The notes: generated by a model not told the origin, from the letters alone. Shown: positions 27,455 through 37,096, counted from the stretch's first letter. The stretch: 64,000 nucleotides of DNA from Devosia sp. Root413D1 (GCF_001425235.1 NZ_LMEA01000008.1:248001-312000), one strand, 5' to 3'. Program-made: numbers and translations.

Positions 27455-28003
27455 CTACGTGGCGATGGTGCCGCACTTGAGGCCGGCGAGCGCCTTCTCG
27501 TAGCGGGCTCGCATTTCCGGGTGCGGCGGGGCGAGGCGGACGACGACGAACAGGTCGTCTTCCTTGGCCTCGACGATCAAGAGGCCCTCCGCGATATCGA
27601 GCTTCTGCTCTGCGAGGAGCCGTGTCTGCCCCGGGTTGAAGATGCCCAGGTCGAGCGCGGTGCCGATGCCGTCGCGGTTGGTGGTCGAATAGACCACCGT
27701 GCCGGCGCGGCTGTAGACGGCGACCGACCAGAACGATTGCGGCAGCGTACCGGTGACCGAGGCGGGGCCGTTACGCAGATCGATGCGGCACACCGCATAG
27801 GCAAGTTCGGGGTCGAGCCGCAGCGGGTTGGGCTGGCTCGCCGTGGCGGCCGACAGCACGGTGGGGCCCGGGCCGGCGCCGGCGGCAGCGACGTGGTCCC
27901 AGGCGGACGTGGCTGAGAGTGCCGGCAGGCTGAGGATCACCGCGATGTGGATGATGCCGCCCAGCACCACGCCGCCAAGCAGCCAGAGCAGGGTGCGGAT
28001 CAT
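27455..28003 (-). CDS. DUF1254-like membrane-anchored protein
   Basis: 182 residues from the ATG at 28003, overlapping the DUF1214 stop (ATGA). An N-terminal helix (LLWLLGGVVLGGIIHIAVIL) anchors it with the rest in the periplasm. The body contains AYAVCRIDLRNGPASVTGTL and VYSTTNRDG, matching the DUF1254 half of the DUF1254/DUF1214 family. Two cysteines (AVCR and LKCG) could pair. It is the last gene of the PBP1A-DUF1214-DUF1254 operon. Function unknown; the context suggests an envelope role. Confidence 0.75.
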   Translation of the reverse strand: MIRTLLWLLGGVVLGGIIHIAVILSLPALSATSAWDHVAAAGAGPGPTVLSAATASQPNPLRLDPELAYAVCRIDLRNGPASVTGTLPQSFWSVAVYSRAGTVVYSTTNRDGIGTALDLGIFNPGQTRLLAEQKLDIAEGLLIVEAKEDDLFVVVRLAPPHPEMRARYEKALAGLKCGTIAT

Positions 28004-28578
28004 GCGCAGGCCTCGCGGATGATCGAGGGCAGGGCGGCGACATCGGCACCCACACCCGACAGGCTCGAGGTGTCGTAGAGCGTCAGCACCAGGTCGAAGG
28101 CGCCGTCGCCGGTGATTTCGAGCCAGTTCTGCGGGGCCAGGGTTTTCGACACATAGAGCTCGACCGAGCCGTCGCCGGCCCGGCTGAGCCGCGCACTGTG
28201 GAAATCTGTGGGGCCATCGGCGCGGGTGATCGGAGCCCCATCGCCGGGGGCCACCGGCACCAGGGTCCAGAAGCGGGCGGCGGGTGTCGTGCCGTCGATG
28301 CGATAGCGGCAGGCGCGGTCGAGGCGGCGGTTGTCGCTGTCGGTGGTGGCGATGAACTGGATGCCCTCGCTGGCGCCGAGCTCGAGCGCACCCGAACGGG
28401 CGATGAAGGCGCGGGTGTAGGGGTCCGGCGCTGGCACGCCGACATCGCGCCACGCCGACCACGGGCCGATCTCGATGGCGCCGAACAGCCGGCCATCGCT
28501 CAGCGCGTACCAGCTGAGGCCGAAGCCGACCAGCAGTGCAACCAGCAGCATGCTGCCGAGGTGAACGAGAAAGCGCAA
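28000..28578 (-). CDS. DUF1214 domain protein
   Basis: 192 residues. A transmembrane segment near the N-terminus (LGSMLLVALLVGFGLSWYAL) is followed by the DUF1214 fold: RLDRACRYRIDGTTPAARFW, FHSARL, and LYVSKTLAPQNWLEITG are typical of the domain. Periplasmic, membrane-anchored. It starts 3 bp after the PBP1A stop and overlaps the DUF1254-like gene by four bases, so the three form one coupled operon. Confidence 0.88.
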   Translation of the reverse strand: MRFLVHLGSMLLVALLVGFGLSWYALSDGRLFGAIEIGPWSAWRDVGVPAPDPYTRAFIARSGALELGASEGIQFIATTDSDNRRLDRACRYRIDGTTPAARFWTLVPVAPGDGAPITRADGPTDFHSARLSRAGDGSVELYVSKTLAPQNWLEITGDGAFDLVLTLYDTSSLSGVGADVAALPSIIREACA

Positions 28579-28581
28579 GGG

Positions 28582-30735
28582 TTACAGCGCCTTGGCCGGA
28601 GCGGGGGAAGTAATGGTGAGCGCCGCCTGGTTGCTGGCGCCGCCCAGCGCGTTGCGCAGGCGTTCGGCGACCTCCAGCAGTTTGTTTGCCGCGCCGGGCT
28701 TCAACCCCGGAGGGCGCTCGACGGTCGGGGCGACCGGCTGGCCTTCCTCGGCATTGGCGATGACAAACGGCGCCGGCGCGAAGTCCACGCCCTCCACGGG
28801 TTTTATCTCGATATTGGTGTGAGCGTAGGCCATGAACTTTTGCCAGGCGGTGGTCGGCAGGGTGCCGCCGGTCAGGTTCTTGGTCGGCCGGTAGTCGTCA
28901 TTGCCGAACCACACCGCGGCGACATAGTTGCCGGTGAAGCCGCAGAACCACGCGTCGCGATATGATGATGTGGTGCCGGTCTTGCCGACCGAGGGCACGC
29001 CTTCGATCAGCGCGCGGCGGCCGGTGCCGCTCTCGACCACGGCGCGCATCATCCGGTTCATGTATTTGACCGTCTGGTCGCTGACCACGCGCTCCTGCTG
29101 CGGCTCGGAATCCGCGTCATAGATCGGATCGCCCGACAGCGTGGTGATGCGGGTGATGCCATAGGCCGGGGTCTTGTAGCCGTACACTGCATAGGACGAG
29201 GCCATGTCGATGACACTGACCGAGGCGGCGCCCAGCGCCAGCGAGCGGGTCACCGGGAAATCGTTCTGGAGCCCGATCTTGTGGGCGAAGTCGGCGATCG
29301 GCTGGCGGCCGGTCTTGATCGACAGGTTCACCGGTACGGTGTTGATCGACTGCTGGAACGCCGAGATCAGGCTGATACGGCCGACCGAATTGCCCGAATA
29401 GTTGCGCGGGCACCAGTTGCCGATGCACTGGGTGGCGCCCGAAACCACGGTGTCCGGGTCATATTCCGGGATCAGCTCGAAGGCGGTGGCATAGTCGAAC
29501 AGCTTGAACGCCGAGCCGGGCTGCCGGTTGGGGACGATCGAGCGGTTGAACTGGCTCTTGCCGTAATCCATGCCGCCGACCATGGCGCGGATCGGCCCCG
29601 TCGGCTCCAGCACCACCATGGCGGCCTGGCTGACATTGAACGCCTCACCCTGCTCGCGCACCACCGAGGTGACGGCGTCTTCCGCATAGGACTGCAGCAC
29701 CGGATCGATGGTCGAGCGCACGACGAAGGTGTTCGAGGTGCTGCCCGAGGTCTCGATGATCTTCTTGGCTTCCTCGAAGGCGTAATCGAGGAAGTAGTTT
29801 GGTGAGTTGGCCTCGGCCGAGCGATCGATCGGCACGGCCGGGTTACGGCGCGCCGCGGTAACCTGCCCCTCGGTGAGGAAACCGGCATCGACGAGGTTCG
29901 ACAGCACCAGGTTGGCGCGGCCGCGCGCCGCCGCCAGATCGACATGCGGCGCGTACTTGGTCGGCGCCTTGAACAGCCCGGCCAGCATCGCCGCTTCGGC
30001 GAGGTTCACATCGGTGACCTTCTTGCCGAAATAGAACTCGGCTGCCGCCGCGGCGCCGAAATTGCCGCCGCCCATATAGGCGCGGTCGAAATAGAGCTTG
30101 AGGATCTCGTCCTTCGTATAGTGCCACTCGAGCCAGACCGACAGGAACGCTTCCTTGATCTTGCGCTCGAGGGTGCGCTCGGACGAGAGAAACAGGTTCT
30201 TGGCCAGCTGCTGGGTGATCGAGGAGCCGCCCTGCGTCGAGTTCTCGCCCTGCGCGTTCGACACCAGCGCGCGCAATGTGCCGACCACGTCGATGCCCCA
30301 GTGCTCGTAGAAGCGCCGGTCCTCGGTGGCGAGCGTCGCCTTGATCAGGTAGTCGGGCAGCTTGTCGAGCGGGTAGGAATCGTCGGACCGGATGCCGCGC
30401 CGGCCGATCTCGTTGCCGTAGCGATCGAGGAAGGTGACGGCGAAATCCTCGGCCTTGTTGAAGCGGCCGGTGACCGTGGCATCGAACGCCGGCAATGCCA
30501 GCGCGGTGACCAGCACCATGCCGATGGCAAGGAAGCTGAAGCCGTCCGAGAGGATCTCGACGAACAAGCGCTTGATACCGGAAACGCGGAAACGCGAGAA
30601 GAAATCCTCGACCCGGGTGTAGCCGCGCCCCAGCGATTGGCCGAACTCATAGAGCGCCGAGTCGAGCCAGGCGTCGGCCGCCAGCATGCGGGTTTTCTTG
30701 CGCCGCTTCTCTTTGTGGTAGAACGGATCTTGCAC
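28582..30735 (-). CDS. Bifunctional penicillin-binding protein (PBP1A family)
   Basis: 717 residues. It polymerises and cross-links peptidoglycan at the inner membrane. A basic cytosolic N-terminus (KEKRRKKTR) precedes one transmembrane helix (about 65-85). The glycosyltransferase 51 domain has E138 in ATEDRRFYEHWG and QGGSSITQQLAKN (168-180). The transpeptidase domain has S408/K411 in RQPGSAFKLF, SIN at 463-465, and KTG at 585-587. Two cysteines (QCIGNWCPRN, 437-442) may form a disulfide in the transpeptidase domain. Length and motif spacing are normal for the family. It heads an operon with DUF1214 and DUF1254-like genes. Confidence 0.95.
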   Translation of the reverse strand: MQDPFYHKEKRRKKTRMLAADAWLDSALYEFGQSLGRGYTRVEDFFSRFRVSGIKRLFVEILSDGFSFLAIGMVLVTALALPAFDATVTGRFNKAEDFAVTFLDRYGNEIGRRGIRSDDSYPLDKLPDYLIKATLATEDRRFYEHWGIDVVGTLRALVSNAQGENSTQGGSSITQQLAKNLFLSSERTLERKIKEAFLSVWLEWHYTKDEILKLYFDRAYMGGGNFGAAAAAEFYFGKKVTDVNLAEAAMLAGLFKAPTKYAPHVDLAAARGRANLVLSNLVDAGFLTEGQVTAARRNPAVPIDRSAEANSPNYFLDYAFEEAKKIIETSGSTSNTFVVRSTIDPVLQSYAEDAVTSVVREQGEAFNVSQAAMVVLEPTGPIRAMVGGMDYGKSQFNRSIVPNRQPGSAFKLFDYATAFELIPEYDPDTVVSGATQCIGNWCPRNYSGNSVGRISLISAFQQSINTVPVNLSIKTGRQPIADFAHKIGLQNDFPVTRSLALGAASVSVIDMASSYAVYGYKTPAYGITRITTLSGDPIYDADSEPQQERVVSDQTVKYMNRMMRAVVESGTGRRALIEGVPSVGKTGTTSSYRDAWFCGFTGNYVAAVWFGNDDYRPTKNLTGGTLPTTAWQKFMAYAHTNIEIKPVEGVDFAPAPFVIANAEEGQPVAPTVERPPGLKPGAANKLLEVAERLRNALGGASNQAALTITSPAPAKAL

Positions 30736-30927
30736 CGAACACTCCGCGGCGTGCCAACAGCGCCCCTATGGTCTTGAATCTCCCCAATTTGGGGCGCATT
30801 GGCAAGGCAGTCGCTCGAATATGATCAGCGGACAGTTTGCGCAAGCGCAGTTGCTTTGCGTAGCGGGACCCAAACGGAAGAGTCCACGGCTTTTCCCGGG
30901 TCCCGTTCAGCCGTCACAGGAACCTGA

Positions 30928-31383
30928 ATGGCCTTCTGGGAAGAAAAGACGCTCGAGGAAATGACTGACGTGGAGTGGGAATCGCTCTGCGACGGCTGCG
31001 GGCGCTGCTGCCTGATGAAGCTCGAGGACGAGGATACCGGCGACATCTACGTCTCGGACGTGCGCTGCCAGCTGCTCGACGGCGAAAGCTGCAAATGCTC
31101 GGACTATCCCAACCGGCTGAAGCTGGTGCCCGACTGCATCAAGCTGACGCCGGAGAACGTCCGCACCATCGAGTGGATCCCGAGGACCTGTGCCTATCGC
31201 CGCATCGCCGAAGGCAAGGGCCTCGCCTGGTGGCACCCGCTGGTCTCGGGTGACCCCGAAACCGTCATGGCTGTCGGCGTCTCGGTCCGCGGCCGCACCG
31301 TGCCCGAGCAATCGGTAAAGCCCGGAGAGTGGGAAGAGCATGTGGCGGATTGGCCGAACTGGGAGCCGCCGGAGGAGATCTAA
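30928..31383 (+). CDS. YcgN/UPF0260 family cysteine-rich protein
   Basis: 151 residues. C21, C24, C27 and C28 form the CDGCGRCC motif near the N-terminus, and further cysteines ([23 protein letters not shown]) follow at the family spacing, suggesting Fe-S or zinc binding. It corresponds to the UPF0260 (YcgN) branch of the YkgJ superfamily. Cytosolic, function unknown. CAGGAACCTGA precedes the ATG. It is divergent from PBP1A with 190 bp between starts. Confidence 0.92.
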   Translation: MAFWEEKTLEEMTDVEWESLCDGCGRCCLMKLEDEDTGDIYVSDVRCQLLDGESCKCSDYPNRLKLVPDCIKLTPENVRTIEWIPRTCAYRRIAEGKGLAWWHPLVSGDPETVMAVGVSVRGRTVPEQSVKPGEWEEHVADWPNWEPPEEI

Positions 31384-31442
31384 ATGATCTCACGATTGGG
31401 CTGCACCGGCGAAACTGATGGGCTCGGCCTTTGAGCCCCGGC

Positions 31443-31461
31443 TGTCATCCTGGCGAAAGCT
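31443..31461 (+). repeat. Solo arm of the TGTCATCC element family
   Basis: TGTCATCCTGGCGAAAGCT matches the outer 19 bp of the left arm of the 80-bp element with two differences. No right arm follows. It lies in the 272-bp gap between the YcgN-like gene and the convergent acetyltransferase, which otherwise shows no feature I can support. Confidence 0.5.
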
Positions 31462-31655
31462 CACGTGCGCTAAGTTACCGGATTTCCCGCCCTGATGCGG
31501 GGGCCATCGGCGAACCTGTCACCAGAAGGCGCCCCAAACTCGGTGTAACCGGGGTGAGCGCGGTGGTCTGCTCGACCTCGGCGCGTCCCGACTCTCCACC
31601 GGCCGGGATTCGCAGGGATGGCCCCGCAGGTAGCTCAACTCACCTGTGAAGAGAT

Positions 31656-32156
31656 CTAGAGCTGCTTGGTCAGCCACAGCAGCAGCTCGTCGTCGATCGG
31701 GAAGGTTGCGCCCGGCACGACCGGGGCGTGGCGGTAGGTGATGCCGTGGCCGTCCGGTCTGTAGCCGAGGCGGGTATAGAGCCGTTGCGCCGGGCCGTAG
31801 TCGGCGTAAAGGCCGACGCCGAGGCCGGTCACATGGTGGCCGCGCTGGCGCGCCAGGTATTCCAGGGCGGCGATCAGGCTGGTGGCGACACCCTTGCCGC
31901 GGTGCTGCGCCTGCGTTGCGAGGTCGTGGACTTCGGGAATGTTGGCGGCGGCGAAGCCTGGGTAGCCCGAGCGCCACAGCAGGCTGCCATAGCCAACCAC
32001 CTGCGCGCCGAGCACCGCCACCAGTGTGGTGCGCTGCCCCGTCTCGATCTGGGCGAGCACGCCCAGCCAGTGCTCCTCGCGCCGGTTCCAGCCGTTGCCG
32101 CCGTCCTGAGCGATGATCGACGCCGCGCGGGTCGGTGTGAGGGGAAGGATGTTCAT
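31656..32156 (-). CDS. GNAT-family N-acetyltransferase
   Basis: 166 residues. A single GNAT domain: strand VAVLGAQVVGYGSLLW, then EVHDLATQAQHRGKGVATSL as the acetyl-CoA pyrophosphate loop (Q-x-x-G-K-G), and RLYTRLGYRPDG near the C-terminus. Substrate unknown. It is divergent from the first autotransporter. Confidence 0.9.
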   Translation of the reverse strand: MNILPLTPTRAASIIAQDGGNGWNRREEHWLGVLAQIETGQRTTLVAVLGAQVVGYGSLLWRSGYPGFAAANIPEVHDLATQAQHRGKGVATSLIAALEYLARQRGHHVTGLGVGLYADYGPAQRLYTRLGYRPDGHGITYRHAPVVPGATFPIDDELLLWLTKQL

Positions 32157-32300
32157 GCTGTGCCGAAGCTAGCCCATGACAGGCGCACTCGAAAGCAGCC
32201 GTCCTCACCTCCAGGCACACGCTCTGCACCGCGCGGTGGCGGATCGAGAACTGATCGGCGGCGTTTCCATGCGCTCCCAACTTGCCGTTGTTTGATCAGT

Positions 32301-32352
32301 CAAAGCTTTCGTTGCAGATCCGCGGCGGGTGCAGCGTCGTCGCAAAGCTTTC
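32301..32352. promoter_or_regulatory. Direct repeats CAAAGCTTTC, 42 bp apart
   Basis: Two identical 10-bp copies with a palindromic AAAGCTTT core start at 32301 and 32343. The 42-bp spacing is four helical turns, so both would face the same side of DNA. A related CGAAAGCT occurs at 32376. They lie in the 303-bp divergent gap between the acetyltransferase and the first autotransporter, 110-160 bp before the autotransporter start. A regulator binding site is inferred; the protein is unknown. Confidence 0.4.
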
Positions 32353-32459
32353 TTAATTATGACAGTGCTTTAGCTCGAAAGCTGTGCTTGTCTAAGCTTC
32401 GGGCTCGCGGCAGTTTGAGTCGACACTTTACGTCATATCTTATGGATTTTGAGGGCGGC

Positions 32460-35102
32460 ATGTCTGTTGGGGCAACCGGGCGCGGCTATGCTGATCGCGG
32501 CTGGAACCTTGGCAGGGCGAGGCTGCTATCGGGCGTTGGCTTGGCAGCGCTGGCGCTGGCGGCCCTGTGGGCGGGTCCCGCGGCGGCCCAGAGCTGGACG
32601 GGAACCACCAGCGACGACTGGACGGTCGGGAGCAACTGGTCCGGAGGAACGGTGCCAGTTGCCGGCACTGTCAACATTGATCCGACTTCGCCAAGCCCGA
32701 CTGTCCTCGGTAAGAACGGTCCCGCTGTCGGCACGACGGGTTCCCTGACGGTCGGCAATACGCCTGGCAGGTTCGGCAATCTGACAATCCAGAACGGCAG
32801 CACGCTGACAAGCACTGGCGCCGAGCACCACATCGCCGACGGCAATGGGACCAATGGCACAATCACGGTCACCGGAGCCGGATCGCAGTGGATCGTGTCC
32901 GGTGCCCAGATTGAAGTCGGCGCCGGCGGCGAGGGTGTTCTCAACATTGAGAACGGCGGTAAGGTCGTCGCTCAATCGGGAGTCACTTTCGGGAGCTTTA
33001 CGAATGGCGACGGCACGATCAACATCAGTGGCGGGAGCACGCTCGAGACCAATAGACTTTCACGTGCCTCTTCCGGCACCGGTCAGGTCAATTTCGACAA
33101 CGGCATTCTGCGAGCACGGGCCGACAACAACTTCTTCATCTCCGGATTTTCGCCAGGCACGCTCAATATTGCGGCAGGCGGCCTGACCGTCGACACCCAG
33201 GCCTTTGAGGTGCGTGCGGGCTCCGGTTTTTCCGGCATCGGCGGGCTAACCAAGACCGGTGCGGGCATCCTCGATGTCCGGGCCGTCAATAGCTATGCCG
33301 GGGAGACCGTGCTCCAGGCAGGCACGCTCGAACTGGTGGGCAATGGCTCGATCGCCGCCTCAAGTCGGGTGGTGGTGAACGGAATTTTTGACATTTCCGG
33401 TGTCAGTGCGGCCGGTACCAGCATCCAGAGCCTCGCCGGCAGCGGCGTCGTCACGCGCAACGCCAAGAGCCTGACGATCACAGATGCGAAGAACGATGTG
33501 TTCTCCGGCATCATCTCGGGCAGCGGCACACTGACCCTCACTGGCGGCACGCAGACGCTGTCGGGCGCCAATACCTATACCGGCGCTACCAGCGTGAACG
33601 GCGGCACGCTGCGGGCCGGGGCCGCCAACATCTTCGGCACGACATCGGCCTTCAACGTCGCCTCCGGCGGCACGTTCGACCTTGCCGGCTTCAACCAGAC
33701 CCTCGTTTCGCTCAACAATGCCGGGATCGTTCGCCTGGGCGGTGCTGGTCCTGGCACCAAACTCACGGTGACCGGCAACTATGTCGGCAACGACGGTACC
33801 GTCTATCTCAATACGGCGCTTGGCTACGACAATACCTCGGCCACCGATCAGCTCGTCGTCAACGGCTCCACCTCGGGCAACTCGTCGCTGGTTATCACCA
33901 ATGTCGGCGGCGCCGGCGCACAGACAGGCAATGCAGGCATCAAGGTCGTCGATGTTCTCGGCGCATCGAACGGCACCTTCTCGCTGCTCGGCGACTATGT
34001 GTTCGAGGGCGACCAGGCGGTGGTTGGCGGGGCCTATGCCTACCGGCTGTACCAGGGCACCCAGACCACAGCCGACGGCGATTGGTACCTGCGCTCCGAA
34101 ATCATCGACGCCGGCCCGCTCTATGCGCCGACCGTGCCGCTCTACGAGAACTATGCCAACGCGCTGCAGGCGTTCAACGAACTGGGCACCCTGCAGCAGC
34201 GCGTCGGTGGCCGGCAATGGCTGAATGGCGGGGAGGGCAGCACCGATGGCGCGCTGGCGCCCAACGCCATCTGGGCCCGCATGGATGCGTCGCAGGGGCA
34301 TTTCGAGCCCGGTGTCTCGACCACCGGCGCCAGCTATGACGTGACCACCTGGCGGCTGCAGGCTGGGCTCGATGGCGTGCTGCACCAGGGTGAGGCCGGC
34401 ACGCTGGTCGCCGGGGTGAACGCGCAGTTTGGCACCGTCAGCTCGGATATCACCTCGATCTATGGCGCGGGCTCGGTCAACGCCCTGGGTTTTGGCGTCG
34501 GCGGCACACTCACCTGGTACGGCGCGGGCGGGCTCTATGTCGACGGCCAGGCGCAACTGATCGGTTATTCGACCGATATCGTCTCCGACGACACCGGCGC
34601 CACGCTGGTCGAGGGCAACGATGCCTTCGGCTACGGGCTCAGCCTCGAGGCCGGCCAGAAGATCGGGCTCAACGACAACTGGTCGCTGACGCCGCAGGCC
34701 CAGCTCAGCTATTCGGCCGTGCGCTTCAGCGATTTCACCGACCAGTATGACGGCACGGTCTCGCTCGACGATGGCGGCGACACCCTGGTGGGCCGGCTCG
34801 GGCTTTCCGCCGACTACGAGAGCGAATGGCAGGACGCGGCCGGCGAGACCAAGCAGACCCACCTCTACGGCATCGGCAATCTCTATTACGATTTCCTCGA
34901 CGGCTCGACGGTCGATGTCTCCGGCACCAAATTCGCCTCGCAGAACCAGGGGGTGTGGGGCGGTGTCGGTGTCGGCGGTTCGCTGAGCTGGGCCGACGAG
35001 CAGTACAGCGTCTTCGGCGAAGCGCTGGTGCGCGGCAGCCTCGACGATTTCGGCAATAACAACGCGATCGGCGCCAAGGTCGGGTTCAACGGCAGGTGGT
35101 AA
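32460..35102 (+). CDS. Autotransporter (type Va), copy 1
   Basis: 880 residues from the ATG at 32460, chosen for GAGGGCGGC directly upstream; ATG 32442 is also in frame. The signal peptide ends near PAAAQ. The passenger opens with a WTGTTSDDWTVGSNW motif and is rich in Gly, Thr, Ser and Asn with repeated NIENGGK/TVTGAGSQW strands, typical of a beta-helix. Two autotransporter-associated beta-strand repeats (GLTKTGAGILDV... and SGTLTLTGGTQTLSGANTYT) lie near residues 260-385. The outer-membrane barrel occupies about 600-880 and ends in an aromatic residue (GFNGRW). The barrel is closely similar to that of the autotransporter at 39164-41506. Confidence 0.92.
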   Translation: MSVGATGRGYADRGWNLGRARLLSGVGLAALALAALWAGPAAAQSWTGTTSDDWTVGSNWSGGTVPVAGTVNIDPTSPSPTVLGKNGPAVGTTGSLTVGNTPGRFGNLTIQNGSTLTSTGAEHHIADGNGTNGTITVTGAGSQWIVSGAQIEVGAGGEGVLNIENGGKVVAQSGVTFGSFTNGDGTINISGGSTLETNRLSRASSGTGQVNFDNGILRARADNNFFISGFSPGTLNIAAGGLTVDTQAFEVRAGSGFSGIGGLTKTGAGILDVRAVNSYAGETVLQAGTLELVGNGSIAASSRVVVNGIFDISGVSAAGTSIQSLAGSGVVTRNAKSLTITDAKNDVFSGIISGSGTLTLTGGTQTLSGANTYTGATSVNGGTLRAGAANIFGTTSAFNVASGGTFDLAGFNQTLVSLNNAGIVRLGGAGPGTKLTVTGNYVGNDGTVYLNTALGYDNTSATDQLVVNGSTSGNSSLVITNVGGAGAQTGNAGIKVVDVLGASNGTFSLLGDYVFEGDQAVVGGAYAYRLYQGTQTTADGDWYLRSEIIDAGPLYAPTVPLYENYANALQAFNELGTLQQRVGGRQWLNGGEGSTDGALAPNAIWARMDASQGHFEPGVSTTGASYDVTTWRLQAGLDGVLHQGEAGTLVAGVNAQFGTVSSDITSIYGAGSVNALGFGVGGTLTWYGAGGLYVDGQAQLIGYSTDIVSDDTGATLVEGNDAFGYGLSLEAGQKIGLNDNWSLTPQAQLSYSAVRFSDFTDQYDGTVSLDDGGDTLVGRLGLSADYESEWQDAAGETKQTHLYGIGNLYYDFLDGSTVDVSGTKFASQNQGVWGGVGVGGSLSWADEQYSVFGEALVRGSLDDFGNNNAIGAKVGFNGRW

Positions 35103-35127
35103 GGGCGCTCAACGGCGCCCACCCACC

Positions 35128-35991
35128 TCATTCGCGATCCGGCTCCCGGCACAGCGCTTCGAATCGTGCCGCAGCGGCCGAGAGGCGGCGTTCGCGGTGG
35201 CGGAGGATCGAGAACTGCCGGGGTGGCAGCTCGATATCGAGCACCTGCAGCTCGCCGCTTCTGACAAACGGGGCGACCACCATCTCGGAGAGGGCGGCGG
35301 CGCAACTGCCCGAGCGGACAGCGCTGAGCACGGCCTCGTTGGTGGGCAACACCAGGGCAACCTGCAGTTCGGCCGGATCATAGCCGGCGGCGCGCAGCCC
35401 GGCTTCGAACACTGCCCGCGTGCCTGAGCCGCGCTCCCGCATGATCCAACTGAGGTCGCTGAGTGTCGTGCGAGCACCTGCTGTCGCAACCACCACCAGC
35501 CGGTCTCGCACCACCGGCGTGCTGGCCAGCACCGGCTCGTCGATACTGCCTTCGACGAGGCCGAGTTCCGCTCGTCCGTCGACCACGGCCGCAGCGACGG
35601 CGCTGGTATTGCCGACCTCGAAATTGATTGTGACGCCGGGGTATTGCCGCTGGAAGGCCAAGAGGCGCGGCGGCAGCCAGTAGTTGGCGACGGTCTGGCT
35701 GGCCAGCACGTCGAGGATACCAGTCCTGAGGCTGCCCAGTTCGCTGAGCACGGATTCGGTGTTGCGCACCTGCGCCAGGGTGAGCCGCGCCTCGGCCAGC
35801 AGCACGCGCCCCTCACGGGTGAGCTCGATCCGCCGCCCGACGCGATCGAACAGGCGCACATCGTAATAGGCCTCGAGCGACTTGATCGCCGCGCTCGCCG
35901 CCGACGGCGAGAGGCCGACGGCATTGGCGCCCTGCGTCAGGTGCTCGCGTTCGGCGACGGCGATGAATATCGAGAGCTGCTCCAGCGTCAT
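35128..35991 (-). CDS. LysR-family transcriptional regulator (YeiE/CysB-like)
   Basis: 287 residues. N-terminal helix-turn-helix (LTQGANAVGLSPSAASAAIK, 18-37) and a ligand-binding domain with LDVLASQTVANYWLPPRLLA and GTRAVFEAGLRAAG. The pattern is that of LysR proteins next to YeiH-type transporters, which it faces divergently. It probably controls that gene in response to a small ligand. It ends 25 bp from the convergent autotransporter; a small GC-rich hairpin (35103-35120) without a T-run lies between. Confidence 0.93.
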   Translation of the reverse strand: MTLEQLSIFIAVAEREHLTQGANAVGLSPSAASAAIKSLEAYYDVRLFDRVGRRIELTREGRVLLAEARLTLAQVRNTESVLSELGSLRTGILDVLASQTVANYWLPPRLLAFQRQYPGVTINFEVGNTSAVAAAVVDGRAELGLVEGSIDEPVLASTPVVRDRLVVVATAGARTTLSDLSWIMRERGSGTRAVFEAGLRAAGYDPAELQVALVLPTNEAVLSAVRSGSCAAALSEMVVAPFVRSGELQVLDIELPPRQFSILRHRERRLSAAAARFEALCREPDRE

Positions 35992-36085
35992 CGTGCGATC
36001 CAGCAGAATGAAACATGCATTTCTATGTCATTATTCAGAATGATCGCAATGCCTATGCTGTCCGCGACTTGGTCTGGAGCATGCT

Positions 36086-37096
36086 GTGCTAGCGAGGCGG
36101 AAAATCGTGGCTGTCCTGCCTGGGCTGGGACTGGCCCTGGGCGTGACGGCAGTGGCCCTGGGCGCGGAGGCGCTGCAGGAGCGGTTGCTGGGCGCGCGCT
36201 GCGTTGATGGCCTGGTCATCGCCATCCTCGCCGGCACGCTGATCCATACACTGATGGGCCTCGCGCCACGCTTCGTCGCCGGCGTACAGTTTGCCTCGAA
36301 GACCATCCTGGAAATCGCCGTCGTACTGCTGGGTGGCACGATCAGCGCAGCTGCCCTGGCGCAGTCGGGCATTGAACTGATCGCCGCGGTGGCCGCGGTG
36401 GTGCTGTTGGCACTGACCACCAGCTACCTCGTCGGTCGTTGGCTCGGGCTGGACGAGCGGCTGGCGACGCTGGTCGCCTGTGGCAATTCGATCTGCGGCA
36501 ACTCGGCGATCATGGCGACGGCGCCGGTGATCGAGGCGCCGGCGGAGGACGTCGCCGCATCGATCGCCTTCACTGCAGCGCTGGGCATCGTGGTGGTGGT
36601 GATGCTGCCGCTGGCATTCGGCGCGCTCGGGCTGACGCAGTGGCAATACGGCGTGGTTGCCGGCCTCAGCGTCTACGCGGTGCCGCAGGTGCTCGCTGCG
36701 ACCGGGCCGGTGGGCGTCATGAGCACGCAGGTCGGCACCCTGGTGAAGCTCATGCGGGTGCTGATGCTGGGGCCGGTGGTGCTGTTCGTCGGGTTGCGCC
36801 ACGGGCGGAAGGAGGCGGTGCGACCGTCCTTCTCACTGCTGCTGCCCTGGTTCATCACCGGCTTCCTGCTGATGATGGCGGCCCGCTCGCTCGGGCTTTT
36901 GCCGGAGGCGACGTTGCAGCCGCTGCAGGCGGCCTCGTCGCAGCTGACTTTGGTCTCCATGGCAGCCCTCGGCCTGTCGGTCGACCTGCGCAGCGTGCTG
37001 TCGTCGGGCGGCCGGGTGCTGGCCGCCGGCTTCATCTCGATCCTGGTGCTGTTGGGCCTCGCGCTGGCCACAGCGTTGATGCTGCAGGCCGGCTAG
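36086..37096 (+). CDS. YeiH/UPF0324 family putative sulfate exporter
   Basis: 336 residues from a GTG at 36086, with GGAG 8 bp upstream; the nearby ATG at 36081 runs into a stop at once. About ten transmembrane helices. The family signature NSICGNSAI is at 134-142, followed by APVIEAPAEDVAASIAFTA. Family members are annotated as sulfate or sulfite exporters, sometimes linked to taurine or cysteate use. It is divergent from the LysR gene with a 94-bp regulatory gap. Confidence 0.92.
   Translation: MLARRKIVAVLPGLGLALGVTAVALGAEALQERLLGARCVDGLVIAILAGTLIHTLMGLAPRFVAGVQFASKTILEIAVVLLGGTISAAALAQSGIELIAAVAAVVLLALTTSYLVGRWLGLDERLATLVACGNSICGNSAIMATAPVIEAPAEDVAASIAFTAALGIVVVVMLPLAFGALGLTQWQYGVVAGLSVYAVPQVLAATGPVGVMSTQVGTLVKLMRVLMLGPVVLFVGLRHGRKEAVRPSFSLLLPWFITGFLLMMAARSLGLLPEATLQPLQAASSQLTLVSMAALGLSVDLRSVLSSGGRVLAAGFISILVLLGLALATALMLQAG

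Noticed and set aside
33360-34862. 500-codon open frame on the minus strand
   Set aside because: It is antisense to the barrel and passenger of autotransporter 1; the sense frame has the signal peptide and the beta-strand repeats.
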